Shown piece after piece: positions 18,436 through 27,675 of a stretch of 52,741 nucleotides of DNA. Position 1 is the stretch's first letter, and every line of letters starts with the position of its first letter. The stretch comes from Aureococcus anophagefferens. Taxonomy: Eukaryota; Sar; Pelagophyceae; Pelagomonadales; Pelagomonadaceae. Below the pieces are notes generated by a model, which worked only from the letters and a program-made list of their open reading frames with translations, was not told the origin of the DNA and ran no database searches. The translations under genes were made by a program, and so were the position numbers. Where the stretch lies: NCBI RefSeq assembly GCF_000186865.1, contig NW_008705575.1:806910-859650 (forward strand), in the 5' to 3' direction.

Positions 18436-19986
18436 ATGACCGACGGCGGCGACGACGAGTGGCGCGTGCGGCCGTGCCTCCGCGAGTGGACGGCGCACCG
18501 CCACCCCTGCGGCTTCTACCGCTGGGGCCGCGACTGCGACCGGTCCTGGGCCGAGCTCGTGCCGCGCCGCGCCTTCGACGTCGTCACGGCGCTCTGCCTC
18601 GCGAACACGCTGGTCTGCGGCGGCTTCGTCGTCCGCGGCGTCGTCCGGTCCCGCGCCGCGCGGCGCGAGCGCCGCGACCAGCGGCGGAACGCGCTCGAGG
18701 AGGTGCTCTACGTCCACCTCGCGAGCCTCGCGTGCCAGGCCGTGGCCTTCTCGGACATCAACGGCTTCGCGCGGCGCTTCCCGCCGGCCGTGGGCGACGG
18801 TGCGATCTGCGCCGCGCACCTGTGCTGCGAGCTCGTCATCTTCAAGTACTGCGTGGCCTACCGCGACGCGATCGACGGCATGGTCCGCCGCTTCAAGGGC
18901 CGGAAGCTCGCCGCGGAGGGATTCTCCGGCTCGCTGCGGCGCGCGGGCGAGACCTGCGCGGCGCAGGCAGCCGCGGCGTTCCGTCGGCGGCGCTTCGAGG
19001 TCTTCGCGACGGTCGCCGTGGGCCTCAACGTGTCCCTGTGCGCGACGGAGCACCACCCGGACGACCGCGGGGGCTGCGTGCGGTCCCGGCTGAATCTCGC
19101 GAAGCACGCGGGGCGGGGCCTGCTCGAGGTGTCGTTCATGCTCGAGTGCCTGCGGCACGGCTTCAACGTGCGGCGCCAGCTCCTCGGGGCCGGCGACGCG
19201 GCGGCGCGGTCCGAGCGGACGCGGGCGGCGATCCGCGCGGTCATCGCGCGGCTGACGTGCCTGAGCGTCGTCATCGTCCTCGAGAGCGTCTGGTTCTGCG
19301 TGACGGCGTTCACGATCGTCAAGCTCGAGGCCGCGAGCTGCCACCAGCCGGCGTGTACCGTCGACGCCTTCGTCTTCGGCGAGGCCGCGTGGATCGCCGT
19401 CTACGTCTTGGTGGACTGGTGCGTCGTCGTCGCCTTCGCGCCGCCGCCCGTGCCTCCGCGCGTGCGCGAGTGCCTCGTGGAGTACAGCTGCTTCTTCGCG
19501 GGGCGGCCGCCGCCGCCGCGGCCGGCGCCGGCGCCGAGCGACGGCCACCGGCCGACGATCACGATCGGCTCGAAGCGGTTCCGCGAGCCCGCGCGGGCGC
19601 CCGAGTCGCCGCGGCCGCCGCGGAGCAGCTCCGCGGCGACGGAGCAGGACACGCGGCGGAGCGTCGAGGCCGTGCTGACGCACGGCGCGTCGTTCCTCGC
19701 GGACGACGTCGTCGGCGGCCTCGAGCTGCCGGGGAACTCCCCGCGCCTGGGCCACGGGGAGTCGGGCGACGGCTCGAGCTACGCCGACGACTCGAGCTTC
19801 GCGCCGGAGACGCCCGACGCGCCCGGCGCCTTCGACGACGCGGACGCGGCCGCGTGCGACGCCGGCTCGAGCTGCGGCTGCCTGTCGGACCTGGGCAGCG
19901 ACGACATCGCCGCGCTCGTCGTCGCCGACGAGTCGCCGCGGAGCGCCCGGCGCCGCTCGCGCCTCGCCGACGCGCTCCCGTGGTAA
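18436..19986 (+). CDS. Multi-pass membrane protein with acidic C-terminal tail
   Basis: The protein is 516 aa starting at the first ATG (MTDGGDDEW). Hydrophobic segments are seen at about AFDVVTALCLANTLVCGG, VYLHLASLACQAVAF-like sequence, AICAAHLCCELVIF, FEVFATVAVGLNVSL, LTCLSVVIVLESVWFCV and EAAWIAVYVLVDWCVVVA, suggesting six or so membrane spans in the first 330 residues. The remaining 185 residues are low-complexity, Pro/Ser/Asp-rich, and probably cytosolic. The family is not recognised. Cys and Trp are frequent in the predicted membrane region. Confidence 0.7.
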   Translation: MTDGGDDEWRVRPCLREWTAHRHPCGFYRWGRDCDRSWAELVPRRAFDVVTALCLANTLVCGGFVVRGVVRSRAARRERRDQRRNALEEVLYVHLASLACQAVAFSDINGFARRFPPAVGDGAICAAHLCCELVIFKYCVAYRDAIDGMVRRFKGRKLAAEGFSGSLRRAGETCAAQAAAAFRRRRFEVFATVAVGLNVSLCATEHHPDDRGGCVRSRLNLAKHAGRGLLEVSFMLECLRHGFNVRRQLLGAGDAAARSERTRAAIRAVIARLTCLSVVIVLESVWFCVTAFTIVKLEAASCHQPACTVDAFVFGEAAWIAVYVLVDWCVVVAFAPPPVPPRVRECLVEYSCFFAGRPPPPRPAPAPSDGHRPTITIGSKRFREPARAPESPRPPRSSSAATEQDTRRSVEAVLTHGASFLADDVVGGLELPGNSPRLGHGESGDGSSYADDSSFAPETPDAPGAFDDADAAACDAGSSCGCLSDLGSDDIAALVVADESPRSARRRSRLADALPW

Positions 19987-20047
19987 ATTTGAAGTTCAAG
20001 GTGATGTGCAACCATTCGCCGATTTCGGGGCATCCCCTCGAGAGTCG

Positions 20048-21853
20048 TTACGACGACGACGCGAGCTTCGAGTGGCCCGGCGGGGGCTTGTCGCGCTTGG
20101 AGCCGAGGGGCGAGCCCGGCGTGTGGCCCCGGAGGAGCGCGGTCTTCTCCGCGCCCTTGACGAGCGAGTCGACGTCGAGCTCGCCGACGGAGTGGCCCTC
20201 GTCGAGGGACTGGGACATGTAGGACCGCTCCTCGACGCTGAGGAGCGACATGACGTCGCTCTGGTGCGGCACGGCCGCCGTCTCGGCCGTCATCGCGCCC
20301 GTCGTCTTGCCCGACGCGACGGACTGCGGGAGCGCGCTCGAGCCGCCGCTCTCGCGGCTCCGCGACGACGGCGGCACGGAGCGGTCGCCGCCGGAGGAGA
20401 TCGTGGCGACGTCGAGGGACGCGGAGCCCAGGCTCGCCTCGTCGAAGCCGAACTTCTCCGTCGCGGAGCTGAGCACGGAGAGCGAGTCGGCGACGGAGCC
20501 GTCGACGAGCGGCGGGCCCGCGCACGCGCGCCGCGCGGCCAGGAGCTCCGCGCGCCGCTCGGCCTCGGCCTGCTCCTGGAACTGGATCTGCTGCATCTGG
20601 TAGAGGTGCGAGAAGAGGAGCTCGACGAAGTCGTCGCGCTTGGGCCGCGGCAGCTTGTTCGCCTCCGAAGCGTAGAAGCCCCCGGCCGTCCGCGGGGCGC
20701 CGCGCGTCTTCGGGGTTCTCGAGCTCGAGCCGCGCGTCTTCGGGAGGGCGATCTGCTGGGTCCGGGGCCGCGGCGCCGGGGGGAGCGCGTGCTTGGCGGC
20801 GACGAAGAGCGCCGCGACCTCGAAGTCCTGGTCGCCCGACGTCGCCGCGTGCACGTCGCGGAGCGCGGCGGCCTCCCTCGCGGCGTCGTCGCGCTCGGCG
20901 GACGCCTCGTCGAGCTCGGCCCGCAGCGCGGCGATGGCCGCGTCGCGCACGACGTCCTCCGCCGCGAGGGCCGACGCCGTGCGCTCGCGCGTCTCCCGCG
21001 TCTTCGCGTCGCGGTCCTCCGCCTGCTGGAGCTCGCGGTCGCCCCTTTCCTTCCTCCGCCGCGTCGACGTGCGCTTCGCGAGGTCCTTGTGGTCCCGGCG
21101 CACGGACCGGAGCGACGCCGACAGCGCGTCGACCTTGGCTTTCAGCGCCGCGTTGGCCGTTTCGAGCTTGGCGGATTCGGACGCGTGGAGCGCGAGCTCT
21201 TTTTTCATGCGCGACAGCTCGCCGATGCGGCGCCGCGTGGTCTTGTCGAGCTTCTGCTTCGCGTCCTCGAGGGCGACCTTGCGCGCCTGGGCCGCGGCCT
21301 CGGCGGCCTCGCGCGTGAGCATCTTCCTGTCCGCCTCGCAGGACCCGAGGAAGCTCCGCTCGGCCGCGCGGCGCTCCTCCTCGACGAGCTCGCACCGCGC
21401 GTGGACGGCGACGAGGTGGGCCGTGAGGCCGCCCCGCTCCGCGGCGAAGGCCTCCAGGGCCTTGCGCTCGCCGTCGCAGCGCTCGACCTCGCCGTCGTGG
21501 GCGTGGATCTCCTTCGCGTTCGCGGACCGCGCGGCCGCCTCCTCCTCCGCGAAGCGCCGCCGCGCCTCGCGGCCCTCGGCCTCGGCGGCGTTGATGGACG
21601 TCTCGAGCTGGGCGATGCTGTCGAAGTTCTCCTCGAGGCGCTTGTTGACGAAGGCGTAGACCTCGGCCTGGGCGTTGCGCCGCCGGATGATCTGGGCCTT
21701 CGTGTCGTCCTGGCGCTCCTCGTAGCTCTTGATCGTCGCCTCCGTGTCGACCATCTGCTTATCCACGAGGGACCGCCGCAGCAGCACGGCCGCCGTCATG
21801 CTCGTCTCCCGCTTCACCGGGTCCTCGGGCGGCGCCTCGCCGGGGGCGCTCAT
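20048..21853 (-). CDS. Long coiled-coil protein
   Basis: The protein is 601 aa. About residues 20-340 are a continuous coiled coil rich in Glu, Arg, Lys and Ala (for example QLETSINAAEAEGREARRRF and AALRAELDEASAERDDAA). A short conserved-looking segment then follows (KRDDFVELLFSHLYQMQQIQ, about 405-425), and the tail is Ser/Gly-rich and low-complexity. The layout resembles ciliary or basal-body coiled-coil proteins, and a DRC12-like protein lies elsewhere in this window, but no family is assigned. Its start region is followed by a short 5' duplication preceding the divergent gene at 22066. Confidence 0.75.
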   Translation of the reverse strand: MSAPGEAPPEDPVKRETSMTAAVLLRRSLVDKQMVDTEATIKSYEERQDDTKAQIIRRRNAQAEVYAFVNKRLEENFDSIAQLETSINAAEAEGREARRRFAEEEAAARSANAKEIHAHDGEVERCDGERKALEAFAAERGGLTAHLVAVHARCELVEEERRAAERSFLGSCEADRKMLTREAAEAAAQARKVALEDAKQKLDKTTRRRIGELSRMKKELALHASESAKLETANAALKAKVDALSASLRSVRRDHKDLAKRTSTRRRKERGDRELQQAEDRDAKTRETRERTASALAAEDVVRDAAIAALRAELDEASAERDDAAREAAALRDVHAATSGDQDFEVAALFVAAKHALPPAPRPRTQQIALPKTRGSSSRTPKTRGAPRTAGGFYASEANKLPRPKRDDFVELLFSHLYQMQQIQFQEQAEAERRAELLAARRACAGPPLVDGSVADSLSVLSSATEKFGFDEASLGSASLDVATISSGGDRSVPPSSRSRESGGSSALPQSVASGKTTGAMTAETAAVPHQSDVMSLLSVEERSYMSQSLDEGHSVGELDVDSLVKGAEKTALLRGHTPGSPLGSKRDKPPPGHSKLASSS

Positions 21854-22065
21854 AGCGCTGCCGCTCCGGGGTGGGCTGCAATAACGTCGTGATTAAGGAT
21901 ACTGCTGCCCACCTGGGTGCAACTTCTCCCCAGCCCCCCGGAGAGCATGATGGCGCTGCTCTCGGCCTAGCGAACCGACGCCCTCGACCCGGGGCAGCCC
22001 GGTGTCGCCGCTCCTGGCGCCGCCCTCGGCCTAGGGAACCACCGCCCTCGGAAAAGGCCAGCCCG

Positions 22066-22791
22066 ATGTCGCTGCTCCTGGCGCCGTCGGACCTCGTGCC
22101 CATCGTCGAACAGAGCCGCAACAAGCGGAGCCGCACGAACTACCTCGAGTCGAGCAACGAGCCGCTCCTGCGCCAGGCGTCGACGATCTCGCGGTTCGGC
22201 AAGCGGGCCATGGAGGCCTGCTGCCACGAGGAGAGCAAGAAGGGCGACGTCGCGTCGGCCGGGTCGTCGTCGTTCTGGCACGCGCGGCTGCTCGCGCGGA
22301 AGGCGCGCGTGGTCCCGAGCTACGACAAGTGGTCCAACGCCGTGAGCGACGTCGCCGCGGGCCCGTCGGGCCACCCGGCCTTTTACGGCGCGGCGTCCCC
22401 GACGGGCCTCGGCTCGCGGCCGGGGTCGCGCTGCTTCCCCGGCGGCTCGCGCGCGTCGAGCCGCCAGAGCGGGCGGAGCTTCCCCTCGGACGCGTCCTCG
22501 CGGTCGACGAACCCGGAGCCGCTCCACGGCACCATGACGTGGCGCGCGGGGCAGCAGGCGCACTTCGGGCCCGGCGCGAAGCTGCGGCAGCGCCTGGGCC
22601 ACTACGCGGACATGGCGCTGGACGACGACGCGGAATCCCTGGCGTCGACGTTGATGCGCGAGAATAACGCGGGCAGCGGCATGTTCAAGGAGGTCGTCGG
22701 CGACAAGCTGTACCAGTCGAGTCTGCGCGCCTTCCGCGGGCCCAAGACCATCTTCAACCAGCGAAACCCCCACCTGACGCGCCGCCACTAA
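22066..22791 (+). CDS. Hypothetical basic protein, Ser/Arg-rich
   Basis: The protein is 241 aa starting MSLLLAPSDLVPIVEQSRN. There are no recognisable domains. The middle is rich in Ser, Gly and Arg, and the ends look more ordered (KRSRTNYLESSNEPLLRQ near the N-terminus, GPKTIFNQRNPHLTRRH at the C-terminus). The frame extends upstream, but this ATG sits in the second copy of a roughly 60-bp duplication whose first copy has GTG at the equivalent place, which favours 22066. It is convergent with the next gene, with only 7 bp between stops. Confidence 0.65.
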   Translation: MSLLLAPSDLVPIVEQSRNKRSRTNYLESSNEPLLRQASTISRFGKRAMEACCHEESKKGDVASAGSSSFWHARLLARKARVVPSYDKWSNAVSDVAAGPSGHPAFYGAASPTGLGSRPGSRCFPGGSRASSRQSGRSFPSDASSRSTNPEPLHGTMTWRAGQQAHFGPGAKLRQRLGHYADMALDDDAESLASTLMRENNAGSGMFKEVVGDKLYQSSLRAFRGPKTIFNQRNPHLTRRH

Positions 22792-22798
22792 GGCGTCT

Positions 22799-24151
22799 TT
22801 AGTCGCGCCCGGGCCGCGCGAGGTCCTCGGGCCGGAGCGCGTCCGTCGCGCGCGGCAGCACGCCGACCTCGTCGCGCCACTGGTTGACGACGTCCGTGTG
22901 CTTCTGGAGGAGCCACGCCGTGTGCGCCGCCGCGGAGACGTCGGGCTTCGCGGGGAGCCGCATGAGGATCATGGCGAGGACCTGGTCCAGCAGCGCGCTC
23001 GGCCCCTCGGCCGGCGGCGCCGGCGCGTCCGGCGGCGGCGGCGGCGTGAAGCCCGACCGCTCGAGGCCGCGCTTCAGCGCCTCGGTCTCCTCGGGCGTCG
23101 CGACGCGGCGCGACTCGCCGCGGCGCTCGTACTTGGGCAGCGTCACCTCGGCGCCGTCGGCGCGCGCGGGCGCGAGCGGCGGCAGGACGACCGTCTCGTC
23201 CTCCTTCTCGGAGTCGTCGTCGTCGTCGCCGCCCGCGTCGCCGCCGCCCTCGTCGCCGCCCTCGTAGTCCGGGTCCGGCGCCTTCTCGTCGACGAACTCG
23301 CGGTCGAGGTACGGCTGGAAGGGCTCCGGCTCAGGCTCCGGCTCGGGCTCGGGCTCGGGCGGCTGCGGGACGTCCGCGAGTTGGTCGAGGAGCTTGTCGA
23401 TCTGCGCCAGGCGCTCGTCGATCTGGGCCGCGGCGGCCTGCTGGGCCCGGTCGTGCTCGTCGAGCGGCAGCGACTTGGCGACCTTGTCGTCGAAGGACGC
23501 GAGGAACGCGCCGCGCCGCTCCTCGAAGGCCTTCCTCGCGTCCCGCAGCTTGTTCGACGCCTCGACGCGGCGCGCGCAGCCGCCCGCGAGCTTGTCCAGC
23601 TCCATGGCGAGGGCCGCGCACCAGCTCGGGTCGCGCGCGACGCCGCAGAGCATGGTCTTGAGGTCGCGGACGACCTCGTACATCGAGGGCGCCGTCGTCT
23701 GCTTCAGCAGGTCGAGGCTCCGCACGCCGTCCATCTCCTCGGCGTAGGCGCAGAGGACGAGGCCGTCCTTCCGGGCGTGCGCGAAGGCGACGCCGAGCTC
23801 CGCCGCCGGCACGGACACGCACGGCGGCACGGACCCGCAGCCGGAGACGAGCGCCTCGACGTCCGCGCCCCTGTCGAGCGTCGGCGGCGCCGCGGGCAAC
23901 TCCTCCGCCCGCGTGTAGGCCAGCCAGTCCGCCTCCGTCACGAGCAGGCACCGCGCGTCGCCGTCGTACCAGGGCGGGCAGTGCCAGCGGTCGTCGCGCG
24001 GCTCCTCCTTCTCTTCCGGCGCGGCGCCGGGCGGCAGCGTGAGCATGTCGTCGTCCTTGATGCTCTCCCAGTCGTCGCTCGTCTTCTTCGGCGCCTTCTT
24101 CGCGTTGCGCTGCGGGCCGAGGCGCCGGCGCTCCTTCTCCTTGGGCGGCAT
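22799..24151 (-). CDS. Hypothetical acidic protein
   Basis: The protein is 450 aa with a basic Lys/Arg-rich start (MPPKEKERRRLGPQRNAKK), then a mixed region that includes WHCPPWYDGDARCLLVTEADW and a helical stretch (QIDERLAQIDKLLDQLAD). A run of alternating Pro-Glu and an acidic Asp/Gly segment follows, then a C-terminal helical part (LLDQVLAMILMRLPAKP). No family is recognised. The MPPK-type start and composition resemble axonemal proteins of protists, but this is weak. Confidence 0.7.
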   Translation of the reverse strand: MPPKEKERRRLGPQRNAKKAPKKTSDDWESIKDDDMLTLPPGAAPEEKEEPRDDRWHCPPWYDGDARCLLVTEADWLAYTRAEELPAAPPTLDRGADVEALVSGCGSVPPCVSVPAAELGVAFAHARKDGLVLCAYAEEMDGVRSLDLLKQTTAPSMYEVVRDLKTMLCGVARDPSWCAALAMELDKLAGGCARRVEASNKLRDARKAFEERRGAFLASFDDKVAKSLPLDEHDRAQQAAAAQIDERLAQIDKLLDQLADVPQPPEPEPEPEPEPEPFQPYLDREFVDEKAPDPDYEGGDEGGGDAGGDDDDDSEKEDETVVLPPLAPARADGAEVTLPKYERRGESRRVATPEETEALKRGLERSGFTPPPPPDAPAPPAEGPSALLDQVLAMILMRLPAKPDVSAAAHTAWLLQKHTDVVNQWRDEVGVLPRATDALRPEDLARPGRD

Positions 24152-24323
24152 GGCCGGCAGGTTGTGGAGCAGCAGCGCTGGAGCTGCGCTTCTATCGCCT
24201 CTCCGAGATGCCTCAACTTGGCCGGTGGAGTCGATGTTTGACTAGTTATTGAAGGGGACGCACATGTTGCCTCACACGCCAACTTGCAGCGTTTCTCAAT
24301 TTCGCTCGTCATTCCCGCTTACG

Positions 24324-25541
24324 ATGGCTAGCTACGGGAGCGTCATGGGCACGTCGCGAGCCCCGCCGAGTAAGGTGGACCCCCACCCGGCCGTGGCGCC
24401 GATGAGCCCCTCGTCGACGCGGCGCCACAGCGGGCTCCAGCCCGGCGAGGGCGGCCCGGAGACCGTCGTCGAGTCGATCCGGGCCTTTTACAGCCACCGG
24501 AGCAGCGGCCGCGACGCGCGCCTGCGCCTCGTCGTCGCGCTGCCCTGCGTGTTGGCCGTGGCGCTCTGCTACACGATCTGGTACGGCAACTTCCTGGGGC
24601 TGGGGCTGCTCAACTCGCTCTACTTCTTCGCGATCACCGTGACGACGATCGGCTACAGCAGCCCCGACGAGGCGTCCGACGGGTCCAGCGAGGACTTCTA
24701 CCTCATCTTGTACATGTGGCTGAGCGTGCTCTGCGCCGGCGTCGCGCTGGCCGTCATCATCGCCGCGGTCCACGAGGCCGCGGAGAACACGTACGTGCGG
24801 CTGCTGCTCCAGGAGGCGGACGGCGACGGCGCGGCGCTCGAGAAGACGCTGCACCACGACGTCGCCGCGCGCGCGACGGGCGAGAGCCGCATCGTGCGCG
24901 CCGCGCGGACGAAGGCCGACTTCTTCCGGAGCCGGCTGGGGCACCAGGTCTTCCAGATCTTCGTCGTCTTCTTCATCGGCACCGTCGCGATCATGGCCAT
25001 GGAGGACTGGTCCTACGTGCGCGCGTGCCTCTGGTCCACGGAGACGATGACGTCCATCGGCTACGGCAACGACGAGGCGTCGACGTCCGCGGGGAAGGTC
25101 TTCACGGTGTTCTACGCAGTGACGGCGACGTTGGTCTTCGCGCGCGTCGTCGGGCTGCTGAGCTCGTACCCGCGCCAGGAGCTGGGCATCACCTACGTGA
25201 CGGAGGCCCTCGAGGCCTTCGGGTTCGGGGAGCGGAGCGACGTCGACGCGGCCAAGGTCGCGGCGATCTTCCCCGCGGACGCGCCGGGCGCGGCGCTGTC
25301 GAGGCACGAGTTCGCGCTCCGCTTCCTGCTGACGCTGGGCAAGATCGACGCCGACGACGTCGGCGACGCCTGCGAGCTCTTCGACCGCCTGTCCAACGCC
25401 GCGCCGCGGACGGGCGTCCTCGGCGGCGTCTTCGGCGCGGCGGACCCGGAGGCCCCGCAGGACGGCGCGGCCCTCTCCGCGGCGGCGGCGGCCCAGGCCT
25501 GCGCCGCCATCAACAAGAAGAACAGCAGCCTCCTCGTCTAG
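24324..25541 (+). CDS. Two-pore-domain potassium channel
   Basis: The protein is 405 aa from the ATG at 24324 (MASYGSVMGTSR). The frame is open a little further upstream. It has two pore loops with K+ selectivity-filter sequences, TVTTIGYSS (about 106-113) and TMTSIGYGN (about 240-248). Each is preceded and followed by a hydrophobic span: LRLVVALPCVLAVALCY, YMWLSVLCAGVALAVII, VFQIFVVFFIGTVAIMA and VFYAVTATLVFARVVGL. This is the TWIK/TPK layout. The C-terminal 130 residues (SDVDAAKVAAIFPAD, IDADDVGDACELFDRL) may form an EF-hand-like or helical regulatory region, although canonical Ca2+-binding loops are not clear. It probably conducts K+ across the plasma or vacuolar membrane. Confidence 0.88.
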   Translation: MASYGSVMGTSRAPPSKVDPHPAVAPMSPSSTRRHSGLQPGEGGPETVVESIRAFYSHRSSGRDARLRLVVALPCVLAVALCYTIWYGNFLGLGLLNSLYFFAITVTTIGYSSPDEASDGSSEDFYLILYMWLSVLCAGVALAVIIAAVHEAAENTYVRLLLQEADGDGAALEKTLHHDVAARATGESRIVRAARTKADFFRSRLGHQVFQIFVVFFIGTVAIMAMEDWSYVRACLWSTETMTSIGYGNDEASTSAGKVFTVFYAVTATLVFARVVGLLSSYPRQELGITYVTEALEAFGFGERSDVDAAKVAAIFPADAPGAALSRHEFALRFLLTLGKIDADDVGDACELFDRLSNAAPRTGVLGGVFGAADPEAPQDGAALSAAAAAQACAAINKKNSSLLV

Positions 25542-25616
25542 CGTTGCTTTTAACATACTCGTCATTTTTCTATCCAGTGATGGCGCAGTTCTAGGACATG
25601 TCGAGCGCATGTGCAC

Positions 25617-26204
25617 TCAGGCCTTGCCGGCGCTAACCTGCTTGAACTTTGGGCCGCGCCTCGTGACCGCGGGCCCCGGCTGCTTACCCGGCCGGACATA
25701 TTTGTGTGCGTCCTCGATCCCCTCAAATTTCCGATGTAGGTCGAATTTGTCTCCGCGCATGTGATCGCAGGCTTCTTTGAGCACCGTGATCCAGCAAGAT
25801 TCGCAGGACGTGCTGCGTTTCCTTTCTGGATTGAAGGAGCTGACGTAACGAACGCCGACGGCGGCAGGCGCATTACAGCCGATCCGTGTGCAGCGCGGCT
25901 GCTTTCCACGAAGGCGCCCATTTGCTTTGAACGAAGGTTCTTTGATCAAGGTGTTTTCTCCTATCATTGTGACGAGCTCCTCACGATATTCCTTCTTCGT
26001 CCCGCGCGCCACGAGCTTGTTGGCTTTGATCTGGGCTCGCACTCCCTTGATAGTGCCGCATACAGCTCGATGCTGATCCTTCCAAGCCCGTTTCTGGCAC
26101 GACTTCGAACAGAAGCGCACGGAACGGCAATTCGCGCAAACTAGCGGAGTTTCTGTGCCGCACACGCCGCACACGCCCGTGTAGTCGTCGCCGCCGCCCT
26201 CCAT
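25617..26204 (-). CDS. MYND zinc-finger protein
   Basis: The protein is 195 aa. It has an N-terminal MYND finger (about 12-49): CGVCGTETPLVCANC, then FCSKSCQKRAWKDQHRAVC, giving the expected C..C, C..C, C...C, H...C ligands. The remainder is basic and contains further Cys pairs (RCTRIGCNAP, SCESC) that could bind another metal. MYND fingers usually mediate protein-protein contacts in transcription or chromatin. Codon use is less GC-biased than in neighbouring genes, as in the gene at 30373. Confidence 0.85.
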   Translation of the reverse strand: MEGGGDDYTGVCGVCGTETPLVCANCRSVRFCSKSCQKRAWKDQHRAVCGTIKGVRAQIKANKLVARGTKKEYREELVTMIGENTLIKEPSFKANGRLRGKQPRCTRIGCNAPAAVGVRYVSSFNPERKRSTSCESCWITVLKEACDHMRGDKFDLHRKFEGIEDAHKYVRPGKQPGPAVTRRGPKFKQVSAGKA

Positions 26205-26501
26205 TGCACGTGCGTCGCGTCGCGTCGCGCGGGGCGCGGGTCGCAGCCGAGGCGGCTCGAGACGAGGCTCGGTGCCCAGGTCGAGATGGGATCAGTACGA
26301 CGAGACGGGGCGCTGGGACGATGCCGCGTGCGCCGCTAGCCGCACGGGGGACGGGGGGGGGGGCGGGCCGCAGCCGGAGGCCACTCGAGACGCCCAGGTC
26401 GATTATCGATTCCGGGGCCCGGGGGCTCCTCCTTGGGCTAAACAAGGCTTCAAATTGAAGTGCAACAAGACCTCAGTGCAGCCAGATAGTGCAGCCGCAG
26501 C

Positions 26502-27653
26502 ATGGCCGTGCCGCAACTGAAGTCGCTGCTGCTCGCAGCATGCGTCGTCGCCAACGTGCACGCCTTCGCGCCGCCGCCACACACACACTTGCCGGCGCGC
26601 AGGACCGCCGGCAAGACCGCCGACGCCGGCAGGACCGCCAACAACATCATCGTCCGCGCCGCGCCGGAGGAGCTGGAGAACCCGGTGGCCAAGGACGCGC
26701 CGGCCTACGCGCTGGCCGTCGCCGCGCAGGCCATCCCCGTGGTCACGACGGACAAGCTGTCGCACTATGTCTTCTTCCTCGCGCTGAGCGCGACGACGGT
26801 CTACCTGGGCAGCCGCGCGCCGTCGCTCGCGCCGCCCGAGGAGCAGCTCACGTTCAAGCAGGCCGCGCTCGCGCCCGTCGCCGCCGGCGTCAGCCTCACG
26901 GGCCTCTACTTCGTCATCACCGTGCTGAAGATCGACCCGTCGCTGGGCTACCGCTTGCTCACGTCGCTCTTCGCGTCCTTGGCGAGCTTCATCGTCTTCT
27001 ACGACGGCTTCGACGCGCTCGTCGCCGCCGACGCGGCCAACGCCGCGGCGGCCGCGGCGACGGTGATTCTCGCCGCCGTCTACCTCGGCGGGAGCCTCGT
27101 CGGCCTCGACGACCTCGTCGTCAAGGTCGGCGCGGCGAACTTCCTGGGCTGGTCCCTGGCGCTCTTCGCGGCGCGGACCGTGCCCCTCCGGAGCTTCGCG
27201 GTCGGCGCGGCGCTCCTGGGCGGCCTCTTCTTCTACGACATCTTCTTCGTCTTCGCGTCGGACATCATGGTCACCGTCGCGACGAAGATCGACGCGCCGG
27301 TGAAGCTCGTGGCCCCGAACGCGCCGGGGTCCGCGAACCCCTTCGCCCTGCTGGGCCTCGGCGACGTCGCGCTGCCGTCGCTCATGGTCGCCTTCCTCGG
27401 CCGCTACGGCGACGCGCGCGGCGAGGCGAAGTGGCGCCGCAACGCGGTGGTCGCGTACTCCGTCGGCCTCTGCGCGGCGTTCTACGCGAACGAGTGCGTC
27501 CGCGCGGGCCAGCCGGCGCTGCTCTACCTCGTCCCCGCGGTCGTCGGCTCCGGCGTCCTGAGCGCGGGCTCGGGGGACGAGCTCCGCGCGCTGCTCGACT
27601 ACGCGGAGCCCCGCGCGCCGCCGCCGAAGGGGTCCCTCTTCAGCCGCGAGTAA
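26502..27653 (+). CDS. Signal-peptide-peptidase-like GxGD protease with plastid-type leader
   Basis: The protein is 383 aa with about nine hydrophobic spans. The three signatures of GxGD intramembrane aspartyl proteases are all present: FFYDIFFVF with catalytic Asp at 246, GLGD at 285-288 with the second Asp at 288, and QPAL at 337-340. It therefore probably cleaves membrane-spanning peptides within the bilayer. The N-terminus is MAVPQLKSLLLAACVVANVH followed by AFAPP, which matches the signal peptide plus AFAP motif of proteins imported into secondary plastids. A plastid or plastid-envelope location is thus likely, whereas typical SPPs are in the ER. Confidence 0.88.
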   Translation: MAVPQLKSLLLAACVVANVHAFAPPPHTHLPARRTAGKTADAGRTANNIIVRAAPEELENPVAKDAPAYALAVAAQAIPVVTTDKLSHYVFFLALSATTVYLGSRAPSLAPPEEQLTFKQAALAPVAAGVSLTGLYFVITVLKIDPSLGYRLLTSLFASLASFIVFYDGFDALVAADAANAAAAAATVILAAVYLGGSLVGLDDLVVKVGAANFLGWSLALFAARTVPLRSFAVGAALLGGLFFYDIFFVFASDIMVTVATKIDAPVKLVAPNAPGSANPFALLGLGDVALPSLMVAFLGRYGDARGEAKWRRNAVVAYSVGLCAAFYANECVRAGQPALLYLVPAVVGSGVLSAGSGDELRALLDYAEPRAPPPKGSLFSRE

Positions 27654-27675
27654 TCGGCCGTTACGTCGTCGCGGC

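Noticed and set aside
16900..19755. 951-aa minus-strand frame spanning two genes
   Set aside because: Only the part below 18246 looks like protein; the rest is opposite the membrane protein gene and is Arg/Asp-rich.
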